Of a stretch of DNA of 52,857 bases, positions 36,462 to 44,059 are shown one piece after another. The notes beneath the pieces were generated by a model. The model was given only the letters and a program-made list of their open reading frames with translations. It was not told the DNA's origin and did not search any database. Made by a program: the position numbers and the translations under genes. Within the stretch, counting starts at the first letter, position 1. Each line of letters opens with the position of its first letter. This DNA comes from an uncultured Bacilli bacterium. GTDB taxonomy: Bacteria; Bacillota_I; Bacilli_A; RF39; UBA660. The stretch covers positions 1 through 52,857 of the forward strand of contig CAKOXI010000008.1 in NCBI GenBank assembly GCA_934130045.1, in the 5' to 3' direction.

Positions 36462-36938
36462 CTATATCAGCTTTTTTCTATATAAATAATTTAATAAATA
36501 AATATACATTAAATTAATAAAGAAAGAACTAAATATTCCTTTGATTAAATATATTAAATTTATGTCTTTATAACCAATTAACAATAAAATTATATAACTA
36601 ATAATTCTATAAAAACTTATATAAATAGCGTATTTTACTAATTGATTTTGACAAATATTTATTAATTGAAACCTTTTTATAAAAATAGCTAATAAACAAA
36701 ATGATACAATACTGTAACCAATAAAACCTGTAAATATAATATCATAAAGAAAACCAATACCTATAGCGCACAAGTAGTAAATATATTCATCTTTTATAAT
36801 ATTATTTAGAAAAATAATAAAACTTACGACCAATAAAATATTAAATAAACATGTATTCATATTTATAAAAATAGATAAAATACCTTCTAAAAAAAAAGAT
36901 AATAAAGATATAAACAATATTTTAATCATTATTATCAT
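36462..36938 (-). CDS. mreD: rod-shape protein MreD
   Basis: About 158 residues with five or six hydrophobic helices (LFISLLSFFLEGILSIFI; GFLYDIIFTGFIGYSIV). Start overlaps mreC by 17 bases; two later ATGs are possible. Located between mreC and spoIVFA as in Bacillus. Part of the elongasome membrane complex. Confidence 0.82.
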   Translation of the reverse strand: MIIMIKILFISLLSFFLEGILSIFINMNTCLFNILLVVSFIIFLNNIIKDEYIYYLCAIGIGFLYDIIFTGFIGYSIVSFCLLAIFIKRFQLINICQNQLVKYAIYISFYRIISYIILLLIGYKDINLIYLIKGIFSSFFINLMYIYLLNYLYRKKLI

Positions 36939-37734
36939 CAACCTTCCTTTTTAAAACTGTAACATAATATAAATCATTAAAATTTACATCACTTTCAATC
37001 TGTAAAACTCTTACTAAATCAAAATTATCCCTATCTATTTTATTAACTTTTCCTATATAAATACCACTAGGAAATAGATCTGTTAATCCACTAGTAGTTA
37101 CTGTAGATTCAGAAGTTATTTCATCATTATTACTAATACCATCAACTATAAAATAACCATTTTCATAATTACCCATAAGTCCATAAACATAACCACTAGG
37201 TGTAGAAATTTTAACTGAAATCTTATTTTCACGATTACTACTTGTAATTAATTTTACAATACTTGTATAATTACTTGTTTTAATTACTTTACCGATTAAT
37301 CCAGAACTAGATATAACAGCCATACCAATATCCACACCATCATTAATTCCCTTATTAATAGTTACCTCATCTAACCAAATAGACACATTTCTATTTATGA
37401 TAGTAGCATTAATATATTCTCTATCACTTAAACTATTATTAAGTTCTAATAATTTTTTTAACTCTTTATTTTCATTTAATATTTCTTCATTCAATCCAAG
37501 ATATTCAACATTAGTTATATCTTTATTTTTTTTATCGGTAAATTTTTCCTTTAATGCTATAAAAGGATATGATAAAATGTTACTTATTCTGTAAACATTA
37601 TCCTTTATTACTGATTCAGATTTACTTAAATTATCATTTTTAAATGTTATAAATAATGATAAAAAAATAACACTTAAAAAAAATATCAAAGCAATTAATT
37701 TAATATTATCCTTATTTCGTTTTCTTTTTCTCAT
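36922..37734 (-). CDS. mreC: rod-shape protein MreC
   Basis: 270 residues. One N-terminal helix (IALIFFLSVIFLSLFI), a short coiled coil (LNEEILNENKELKKLLELN), then the two beta-barrel domain with ATIINRNVSIWLDEVTINKG, GMAVISSSGLIGKV and the C-terminal YYVTVLKR. Extracellular scaffold of the lateral wall machinery. mreB, which normally precedes it, is absent between radC and mreC. Confidence 0.93.
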   Translation of the reverse strand: MRKRKRNKDNIKLIALIFFLSVIFLSLFITFKNDNLSKSESVIKDNVYRISNILSYPFIALKEKFTDKKNKDITNVEYLGLNEEILNENKELKKLLELNNSLSDREYINATIINRNVSIWLDEVTINKGINDGVDIGMAVISSSGLIGKVIKTSNYTSIVKLITSSNRENKISVKISTPSGYVYGLMGNYENGYFIVDGISNNDEITSESTVTTSGLTDLFPSGIYIGKVNKIDRDNFDLVRVLQIESDVNFNDLYYVTVLKRKVDDNND

Positions 37735-37741
37735 ATATCAC

Positions 37742-38422
37742 CTATATATCATTATTTTCAAAAAAACTATAATAATTATTTTGGGTTATTATAACATGAT
37801 CAATAATAGGTATACCAAGCAAATTACCAATATCAACTAATTTTTTTGTGAGCAGTTGATCTTCTCTACTAGGTAATACTGTTCCAGCTGGATGATTATG
37901 TACACAAATTATACTAGAAGCACTTGTTATATAAGCTTCTTTAAATATTTCTCTTGGATGAACGATACTATTATTAACAGTTCCTATAAATAATAACTTA
38001 TCCTTAATTACTTTTTTAGCAGTATTCAAATATAGACAATAAAAATACTCTTGTAATTTATCACCTATTTTATTTTTATAATATTCAAAAACCAAACTAC
38101 TACTATTTATCTTAATACCATTTATTGTATAATTGTTGCTATTAACCCTATTTCCTAGTTCTATCGCCGCTAAAATGTTGGCTGCCTTTGTAATTCCAAT
38201 TCCTTTTATTTTATATAATTCTTCAATATTAATATTTTTTAATTTATAAATATTTCCTGTTTGTTTTAATATTTCTTCGGCTAAATTTTTAGCCGATTTT
38301 GCTTTTGTGCCTGTTTTCAATAATATCGTTAATAATTCTGTATCGCTTAAAGTGTTTACGCCATTATTAGCTAATCTTTCAATAGGTCTATCATTTTTAG
38401 GAATATCCCTAATCATTGTCAT
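37742..38422 (-). CDS. radC: RadC/YsxA-family JAB-domain protein
   Basis: 226 residues. N-terminal helix-hairpin-helix region (KIKGIGITKAANILAAIELG near 65-85) and a JAB/MPN metal site (HNHPAGTVLPSREDQ). Position before mreC is ancestral. Despite the name, the family's role in repair is unproven; cytoplasmic. Confidence 0.94.
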   Translation of the reverse strand: MTMIRDIPKNDRPIERLANNGVNTLSDTELLTILLKTGTKAKSAKNLAEEILKQTGNIYKLKNINIEELYKIKGIGITKAANILAAIELGNRVNSNNYTINGIKINSSSLVFEYYKNKIGDKLQEYFYCLYLNTAKKVIKDKLLFIGTVNNSIVHPREIFKEAYITSASSIICVHNHPAGTVLPSREDQLLTKKLVDIGNLLGIPIIDHVIITQNNYYSFFENNDI

Positions 38423-38882
38423 TTACTAAAACCAACTCCTCATACTTTGCCAATACCTGAGAACAAATTCCTTTAATAGTTTGATTATCTTCTGTTTCTT
38501 TTAACATTTGATCATATTGATCCATTAAAACTGAAAAAGCTTCATTTTTAAAATTTACATCACTTACATATATATTATACCCGGCATTTTTAAAATATCC
38601 TTGTATTTTCATCATATTATCATAATCTTTTGTTATTCCAATATAAGTTAAAAATTTTCCATCTTTTTCTTCATATATATAATAATCAAAACCCATCATA
38701 TTTTCTTCCATAGAATCATAGCTATCATACTCTCCTTCATTTAAAAAATAATAATGATCACTATTTTGATTAAATACAGGAGAAAGTTCATATTCTGAGT
38801 CATATTGATTTAACATAAATTTTCCCATTAAAATTCCGATTACAATTGCAAAAGAACTAGATAAAATTGTTTTTACTTTCAT
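38409..38882 (-). CDS. membrane-anchored protein, SpoIIB-like by position
   Basis: 157 residues. One N-terminal helix (ILSSSFAIVIGILMGKFML) and an extracytoplasmic domain. YIYEEKDGKFLTYIGITKDYDNMMKIQGYFKNAG resembles a SPOR-type repeat, as in SpoIIB, which occupies this place upstream of radC in Bacillus. Identity is weak, so no symbol. Overlaps radC by 14 bases. Confidence 0.7.
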   Translation of the reverse strand: MKVKTILSSSFAIVIGILMGKFMLNQYDSEYELSPVFNQNSDHYYFLNEGEYDSYDSMEENMMGFDYYIYEEKDGKFLTYIGITKDYDNMMKIQGYFKNAGYNIYVSDVNFKNEAFSVLMDQYDQMLKETEDNQTIKGICSQVLAKYEELVLVNDND

Positions 38883-38954
38883 ATTATCACCAAAAATATT
38901 ATCTAATATTTTAAGGTAATATCTTGTCGAAAAAAAATAAATATTTAATTTTAT

Positions 38955-38977
38955 TAAAAAAAACGTTTTTTAACGTC
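38955..38977 (-). terminator. intrinsic terminator of the 70-residue gene
   Basis: ACGTT / AACGT stem with loop of four and T8 on the leftward strand; overlaps the stop codon. Confidence 0.7.
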
Positions 38978-39182
38978 TTTTTATTTTGATTTTACCTTCC
39001 AATTCTTCTTTATATGCTAAATAAACCTGATCTTCTAAAATCATATTTTTATTAATTAAACCTAATTCAAGCATTTTTAATAAATTAGCAATTCGTAATT
39101 CATTTTTTAACTTTTTATTAATCTCATTACTAATTTTTATCGAATCCCTAAGTGAAGCAGCTGTTAAATTATCAAGACTCAT
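38970..39182 (-). CDS. small helical protein, unknown
   Basis: 70 residues, charged and predicted all-helical (AASLRDSIKISNEINKKLKNELRIANLLKML), ending in KIKIKRR. The ATG is preceded by AAAAAAAGGGGGTG. No family recognised; own terminator suggests a single-gene unit. Confidence 0.65.
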   Translation of the reverse strand: MSLDNLTAASLRDSIKISNEINKKLKNELRIANLLKMLELGLINKNMILEDQVYLAYKEELEGKIKIKRR

Positions 39183-39251
39183 TAGACACCCCCTTTTTTT
39201 AAGTAATTTATAATATAATACATAACCACTATATTGTCAAATAAAATTTAT

Positions 39252-39277
39252 AAAAAAAAAGTTCTTAACAGAACCTT
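39252..39277 (-). terminator. intrinsic terminator after yqeY
   Basis: GGTTCT / AGAAC(T) hairpin followed by T9 on the leftward strand. Confidence 0.8.
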
Positions 39278-39292
39278 TTAGAAATTGTTTAA

Positions 39293-39736
39293 TTATAAAT
39301 TGTTTAGTTTTTCCCTAACAATTTTACTTACCAATCCCATATCAGCTTTTCCTTTTAAAGAAGGTGATATAAAACCAATAACTTTTCCCATATCAGATAT
39401 TCCTGCGGGATTTAATTTTACAAATGCATCATCAATAATTTTATTAATTTCATCATCACTTAATTGTTCTGGCATATATGTATTTAAAATTTCAATTTCT
39501 TTGTTGTTTTGTTCAACTAAATCCGTACGATTAGCTTTTTCAAATTCTACAATTGCTTCTTTTCTTGATTTAATTTGTTTTGAAATTATTGAAATTACCT
39601 CATCATCAGTTAATTCGTGTTTTTTATTCAATTCTTCCATTTGAATTGCGCCTTTAATCATTCTAATTACAGATAATTTTTCTTTATCTTGTGCTTTCAT
39701 TGCTGATTTTAAATCTTCTAAAATTTTATTTCGCAT
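39293..39736 (-). CDS. yqeY: YqeY/GatB-tail domain protein
   Basis: 147 residues from MRNKILEDLKSAMKAQDKEK, with AAGGAAAGG upstream; a longer frame is rejected. Matches the YqeY family: LSVIRMIKGAIQ, AIVEFEKANRTDLV, EIEILNTYMPEQLSDDEI and the C-terminal KADMGLVSKIVREKL. The fold resembles the tail of GatB and may contact tRNA. rpsU-yqeY pairing is conserved in Bacilli. Confidence 0.94.
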   Translation of the reverse strand: MRNKILEDLKSAMKAQDKEKLSVIRMIKGAIQMEELNKKHELTDDEVISIISKQIKSRKEAIVEFEKANRTDLVEQNNKEIEILNTYMPEQLSDDEINKIIDDAFVKLNPAGISDMGKVIGFISPSLKGKADMGLVSKIVREKLNNL

Positions 39737-39765
39737 AAAAATCCTTTCCTTAATAAAAAGCCACA

Positions 39766-39969
39766 TTATGCGGCTCTATTATATTCTCTATTTCTTTTAC
39801 GACTATTTTTAATAGCTTCTTCTTTAGCTTTTCTACGTTTAACTCCAGGTTTTAAATATCCTTCTTGTCTTTCTCTAATTTCTTTTTGGAGGCCACTTTT
39901 TGCATTTCTTTGTTTTAGTGTACGAATAGCACCATCAACATTTCCATTATGGACAACAACTTTTGTCAT
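39766..39969 (-). CDS. rpsU: 30S ribosomal protein S21
   Basis: 67 residues, slightly longer than the usual 57-58. Motifs: VDGAIRTLKQRNAKSGLQKEI, RERQEGYLKPGVKRRKAKEEA. Ribosome site GGGAGGGA. Co-directional with yqeY, 29 bases ahead of its ATG. Confidence 0.96.
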   Translation of the reverse strand: MTKVVVHNGNVDGAIRTLKQRNAKSGLQKEIRERQEGYLKPGVKRRKAKEEAIKNSRKRNREYNRAA

Positions 39970-40050
39970 ATATAGTATCCCTCCCTTCTAAAACTAGTGT
40001 TATTATATCACTTGAAAACTTATTTTTCAACAAAAAACTAATAAAAGAAG

Positions 40051-40079
40051 AAAAAAAGGAAAAAATTTTTCCTTTTTTG
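40051..40079 (-). terminator. terminator of the bacteriocin-type operon
   Basis: AAAAAAGGAAAAA / TTTTTCCTTTTTT near-perfect stem, T-run continuing leftwards; 26 bases after the third small gene. Confidence 0.8.
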
Positions 40080-40104
40080 TCAACTAAAGTTACATAAATA
40101 ACTA

Positions 40105-40269
40105 TTAACACACAAATTTTCTAATATATGTACCAATAATTCTACCACCATCTTTTAAAATATCAATTATAAGATTAATAATAGGTAGTATAAATAAAAT
40201 AATTATGATTGTTATAATAATTAATAGTATAAATTTAATAATTTTATTTTTCTTTAAAGTTTCTAACAT
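40105..40269 (-). CDS. single-span membrane peptide with bacteriocin-like C-terminus (candidate immunity or tethered peptide)
   Basis: 54 residues: MLETLKKNKIIKF, then a very hydrophobic Ile/Leu stretch at 12-38, then KDGGRIIGTYIRKFVC. The ATG overlaps the stop of the preceding peptide gene (ATGTTAG), so translation is probably coupled. The nearest AGGAG is 18 bases upstream. No double-glycine leader at the N-terminus, although GG occurs at 41-42. The tail shares IN..I.D, GR..GT.IR and the terminal Cys with the mature part of peptide 2. It could be a dedicated immunity protein that mimics the peptide or a third peptide component. No known family recognised. Confidence 0.7.
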   Translation of the reverse strand: MLETLKKNKIIKFILLIIITIIIILFILPIINLIIDILKDGGRIIGTYIRKFVC

Positions 40270-40421
40270 AAATTGCCAGTAGATATTCTCCTAATTGCAG
40301 TTCCTAAACTTCTACCTAAATCAAGTATAGAATTAATACATCTAGTAAATGCGCTAATCATAGTTCCAGAAATACCTCCTCCATTAATATTAAGCAATTC
40401 ACACTTTTGTAAAATAATCAT
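40263..40421 (-). CDS. double-glycine leader bacteriocin-type peptide 2
   Basis: 52 residues. Leader MIILQKCELLNINGG (15 residues, EL..I.GG consensus) and mature part of 37 residues: GISGTMISAFTRC, INSILDLGRSLGTAIRR and ISTGNLC. Net positive with two Cys and a GxxxG (GRSLG). Ribosome site GAAAGGA. Small class II type peptides like this are matured and exported by C39-peptidase ABC transporters, one of which lies in the same operon. Sequence family not recognised. Confidence 0.8.
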   Translation of the reverse strand: MIILQKCELLNINGGGISGTMISAFTRCINSILDLGRSLGTAIRRISTGNLC

Positions 40422-40442
40422 AAAATCATCCTTTCTAAAAAA

Positions 40443-40577
40443 TTAATTGCAAGCTAACGGTCTAACATAGCCATCTATAACGCCAATTAAAAATACAATC
40501 GCGCCACCTATAAATAACCAAGTACCTACTCCACCACCATTAATTTGCTTAAGTTCTGCATCTTTTAACAAAGTCAT
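40443..40577 (-). CDS. double-glycine leader bacteriocin-type peptide 1
   Basis: 44 residues. Leader MTLLKDAELKQINGG (EL..I.GG) and a hydrophobic 29-residue mature part GVGTWLFIGGAIVF, LIGVIDGYVRPLACN, with one Cys and a GxxxG (GVIDG). Perfect AAGGAGG ribosome site, and the ATG overlaps the TGA of the accessory gene (ATGA). The pattern is that of one half of a two-peptide class IIb bacteriocin. Activity is not demonstrated. Confidence 0.85.
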   Translation of the reverse strand: MTLLKDAELKQINGGGVGTWLFIGGAIVFLIGVIDGYVRPLACN

Positions 40578-41014
40578 TGTTTTAAATCCTCCTTTATTTT
40601 ACTTAAAATTTCATTCATCAAAGTCGTTTTTTTACTCTTTAAAACTACTACTTCATATTCATTAAACTCGCATTCATCACATTTAATACTCAAAAAAACA
40701 TTATAATTATTACTCGTTAAATCACTATGAAAATCATAGATATCATAACTATATATATTATTATTTATAATTAATTCTTTACTTTTTAAATTCATAAAAT
40801 CTCTTTGTGATAAAATAACTTCAAATAGATAATAATCATTTTCTCTCCCTACATTAGAAATATAATTTTTACACTTTGAGTATTTAAAGAAAATACTAAT
40901 AAATAAAAATCCAATAATACCTAGTATTAAGATTAAATTATATGAAAATATTTTTGAAGGTTCCTTACGTATTACAAAATCATAGTCTTTATTAAATATT
41001 TTATTATCGCTCAT
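40574..41014 (-). CDS. miniature HlyD/LcnD-like accessory protein of the exporter
   Basis: 146 residues. A short cytoplasmic N-terminus with KEPSKIF, one membrane helix (NLILILGIIGFLFISIFF at about 25-43) and a 100-residue extracytoplasmic beta-rich domain with two close Cys (IKCDECEF), ending in a helix (TLMNEILSKIKEDLKQ). The layout and the end match the start and finish of HlyD-type membrane fusion proteins, but the coiled-coil hairpin and lipoyl region that normally fill 250-300 residues are missing. It overlaps the exporter gene by 11 bases and the first peptide gene by 2 bases (ATGA). Its role as an exporter partner is inferred from context. Confidence 0.65.
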   Translation of the reverse strand: MSDNKIFNKDYDFVIRKEPSKIFSYNLILILGIIGFLFISIFFKYSKCKNYISNVGRENDYYLFEVILSQRDFMNLKSKELIINNNIYSYDIYDFHSDLTSNNYNVFLSIKCDECEFNEYEVVVLKSKKTTLMNEILSKIKEDLKQ

Positions 41015-43094
41015 TTTTAGTATCTCCTACAATTTTGTTATTAGAAAATTTTATTATACGCTCAAATAAATCCATATTATCAACACGGTGAGAAATAATA
41101 ATAATAGTTTTATAGGGGTATTCATTTAAAATATTTTTAATTATTATTCGCTCTAGATTTATGTCCATTTGATTTAACCCTTCATCAATTATTAACACAT
41201 CAAAACTTCTCATTAAACTCCTAGCTAAAATAATTCTCTGCTTCTCTCCACCAGATAAATTAAAACCATTTTCTTCAATTAACATATTATATCCTAAGTT
41301 ATTATTCTTAACAATTTCATCAATTTTACAAAGACTTGCTATTTTAATAAAATAGTCATTATCCACTTTATTATCTAAGACAATATTATTATATAGTGTA
41401 TCCGTAAACAAAGTTTCATTTTGTGATATATAAACAACATCTTCTTTTATTTTTTTATCAGAAACATTAATAATATCTATATTATTTATAAAAATACAAT
41501 TATTAGAAACTTTATAATATTTCATTAATAATTTCATTAATGTACTTTTTCCACTACCACTTTTCCCTATAATCATTAATTTATCTCCATTTTTAATTTT
41601 CAAAGAAATATTTTTTATAACTATATCACGATCATTATAGCTAAATGATAAATTTTTAAATTCAATTGTATTAATTTTATTATAATTAATATAATTTTTA
41701 CTATCCTCTTTAACTAATATTTCTGAAATTCTTTTGAAACTATTTTTACTTTCATTATAAATAACATTAAATTCTAACAAATTTTTTAATGGATATAAAA
41801 AATAATCAAATATGGAATAAAAAAATAAAAGATTTCCCAAAGTTAATTTATTATCAAGAATTAAAATACTTCCTATAAAAAGCATAACAATAGTACCAAT
41901 ATCACATATCATACTATGAACTAAATTTTGATTATTAAAAACATTTTGAAAATCAAACATATTGTTTAAATAATTTATAAACTTTTTTTCAAATTTATTT
42001 CTAACATATAATTCCATATTATTACCTTTAATACTTTCAAATCCATTAATAGATTCTACCATAAATGATGTATAATCAGCTTTACTTATTTGAACACTTT
42101 TTATTCTACTCTTAAAAAGATAAGCAAAGAATAAATTTGTTATTAAATATAAAAGAAAAATTAAAATTGATATGAAAAATAAACTTCTACTTATAATAAA
42201 TAATAATATAAATGAAATAAGTGAAATTGGCAAATCAACAAATACAATAATTATTAATTTACTTATTAAATCTCTAATTTTTTCTAAATCATTAACTCTT
42301 GATACAATTTCACCCGTAGTATGATTGCGGTAATAATTATATGGAAGTGAAATAATGTTTTTAAAAATATTATTTGTTAAAATTATTTCAAATTTTTCAT
42401 TTAAATATACTAAAAGTTTATTACGAAAAAAATTAGATAAAATTTTGAGTGAAGTTAATAAAAGAAATAAGAAGAAGAATACAATTAAATAACTTTTAGT
42501 AGTATTAAAAATAACTGTATCTCCAATAAATTTAAAATAATAAGAGCTCAATATTGAAAACAAAGAAAAAAATAAAGATAATATAATAATATTTAATAAT
42601 ATTTTTTTATTGAAAAAAAGAACATCATAAATCATCCCTATAAAACTTTGTTCACGACCAATTACTGGTATTTTTTTTATGGGATACATAATTAATAAAA
42701 CATTATTCCATATATTTTCAAAGTCTTCAAATGAAATTTTTCTTAAATTTAAAGCTGGATCTGCTACTAATATTTTTTTATTTTTAAAGTCAATTTTATA
42801 AATAACAATATAATGATTATATGTATTATCAATAGTTACATTGGCAATACATGGTAATAAATTAACATCATTTAATTTTTCTAAACTAGTTTTTATTCCT
42901 TTTGCTTCAAAACCAATTTGTTTTGCGGCTTCAATCAAATGATAAGCATCAGTACCATTTTTAGTCGTTTTAGTCATTTCTTGAAGTTTTATTGTGTCAA
43001 TATAACCCTGATAATACTTTATAATCATTTGTAAACAAGCAACCCCACAATCTTTAATTCCAGTTTGTTTAACAAATGGATATTTTTTTAACAT
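41004..43094 (-). CDS. peptidase-containing ABC exporter (bacteriocin maturation and secretion, C39 family)
   Basis: 696 residues. N-terminal C39 cysteine peptidase: Q10, C16 (KDCGVACLQ), H94 (YNHYIVIY) and D112 (VADPA) form the active site that removes double-glycine leaders. Six membrane helices span about 160-440. The ATPase has Walker A GKSGSGKST, LSGGEKQRIILARSL, Walker B LIIDEG and ISHR; the D-loop reads GLNQMD, unlike the usual ATSALD. The gene starts a five-gene unit (exporter, accessory, three peptides) with overlapping junctions and AAGGAGGTG ahead of the ATG. Confidence 0.94.
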   Translation of the reverse strand: MLKKYPFVKQTGIKDCGVACLQMIIKYYQGYIDTIKLQEMTKTTKNGTDAYHLIEAAKQIGFEAKGIKTSLEKLNDVNLLPCIANVTIDNTYNHYIVIYKIDFKNKKILVADPALNLRKISFEDFENIWNNVLLIMYPIKKIPVIGREQSFIGMIYDVLFFNKKILLNIIILSLFFSLFSILSSYYFKFIGDTVIFNTTKSYLIVFFFLFLLLTSLKILSNFFRNKLLVYLNEKFEIILTNNIFKNIISLPYNYYRNHTTGEIVSRVNDLEKIRDLISKLIIIVFVDLPISLISFILLFIISRSLFFISILIFLLYLITNLFFAYLFKSRIKSVQISKADYTSFMVESINGFESIKGNNMELYVRNKFEKKFINYLNNMFDFQNVFNNQNLVHSMICDIGTIVMLFIGSILILDNKLTLGNLLFFYSIFDYFLYPLKNLLEFNVIYNESKNSFKRISEILVKEDSKNYINYNKINTIEFKNLSFSYNDRDIVIKNISLKIKNGDKLMIIGKSGSGKSTLMKLLMKYYKVSNNCIFINNIDIINVSDKKIKEDVVYISQNETLFTDTLYNNIVLDNKVDNDYFIKIASLCKIDEIVKNNNLGYNMLIEENGFNLSGGEKQRIILARSLMRSFDVLIIDEGLNQMDINLERIIIKNILNEYPYKTIIIISHRVDNMDLFERIIKFSNNKIVGDTKNER

Positions 43095-43151
43095 ATCTCA
43101 CCTCCTTACTTATATAATAATTTATAAATATCGAAAATCCTTTTTAAGCAT

Positions 43152-43187
43152 AAAAAAATAATCAAAATATTTTTAATTTTGATTATT
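43152..43187 (-). terminator. terminator between the 94-residue gene and the exporter operon
   Basis: ATAATCAAAAT / ATTTTGATTAT perfect 11-bp stem and T-run leftwards. It separates the two transcription units. Confidence 0.85.
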
Positions 43188-43471
43188 TATAATGATCTGC
43201 CATAATTATTTTCTAAATTATTTTCTTCAACTTGATTTTGAGCAATCATATTATCCATAACATTACAAAAATTAACTAAATTATCTAATTCATTATGCTT
43301 AGAATCTTTAAAACACTTACTAGAAGGTATTTCCCTTTTAAATATTTCATTCATTCTTAAATAAGAACCATTATTAATACTTGCCTTATACAACTCTAAA
43401 AGTGTTGTAGCTAAGTTACTATTTTCTTTATCATAATAATTAAAATTCATTCCTGCAATTATTTTTCCCAT
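43187..43471 (-). CDS. unknown protein, partner of the upstream gene
   Basis: 94 residues, soluble and helical, ending in NNLENNYGRSL. Motifs such as ATTLLELYKASI and LDNLVNFCNVMDNMIAQ do not point to a family I recognise. It follows the 179-residue gene by 2 bases and the pair ends in a strong terminator, so the two are co-transcribed. Confidence 0.65.
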   Translation of the reverse strand: MGKIIAGMNFNYYDKENSNLATTLLELYKASINNGSYLRMNEIFKREIPSSKCFKDSKHNELDNLVNFCNVMDNMIAQNQVEENNLENNYGRSL

Positions 43472-43473
43472 TT

Positions 43474-44013
43474 TTACAACCCCGCATTTTCTAAAACATT
43501 ATTAATTAAATTAAAATCATTTGTAAAATATGCTTTAAGCATAATATCATTTCCAATCATATTTGCTATTAAATTTGTTGCAATAACTTCATCAATGTGG
43601 TAGTCAGAATCACTTTCATTACCAACTAAATTATTAGTTAAAATCTCTGTATAACCAGTATTTAAGGCAATAAGTTTATGATCATAATCAAATCCAACAT
43701 AATTATCTTTAGCAGTAATTATATGTAAAAGCTCATACATTAAAACATGTTTTATATCATAATCTTTGTTTAATTCTTCCATATTTAAAATAAGAACATT
43801 TTCGCTTGGATTATAATTAGATACTTCCTTATAAACATATTTACTACCAGTTTCAATTTTTAAATTAATTAACCTATTATTTAAATTTTCTAAACTTATA
43901 TTAGGAAATTTTTCATGAAAAATATTAATTAATTCAAATAAATTATCCTTAACTGAATCACTAATCATATTATTTTTATTAAGAGATTCTCTAATTTGGT
44001 TCATAATATCCAT
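43474..44013 (-). CDS. unknown protein with degenerate zinc-peptidase-like motif
   Basis: 179 residues, no signal peptide. The segment KHVLMYELLHIITAKDN at about 103-120 looks like the HExxH helix of a small metallopeptidase but has Tyr in place of the first His (YELLH). A following acidic segment and helix (DEVIATNLIANMIG) resemble the DExxA-type third-ligand helix. Likely an inactive relative or a binding domain. Start ATG has GGTG upstream. The two-gene unit lies between clpC and the bacteriocin operon. Confidence 0.6.
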   Translation of the reverse strand: MDIMNQIRESLNKNNMISDSVKDNLFELINIFHEKFPNISLENLNNRLINLKIETGSKYVYKEVSNYNPSENVLILNMEELNKDYDIKHVLMYELLHIITAKDNYVGFDYDHKLIALNTGYTEILTNNLVGNESDSDYHIDEVIATNLIANMIGNDIMLKAYFTNDFNLINNVLENAGL

Positions 44014-44059
44014 ACCATCACCTTAATAATTGTAGCATAAATATTATTAAAAAAAAAGT

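Noticed and set aside
39766..39969. Antimicrobial peptide reading of rpsU-sized basic frames
   Set aside because: The frame is clearly ribosomal protein S21 by motif and by its pairing with yqeY.
43474..44013. Active metalloprotease in the bacteriocin neighbourhood
   Set aside because: The first zinc-binding His is replaced by Tyr and a terminator separates it from the operon, so catalytic activity is not claimed.
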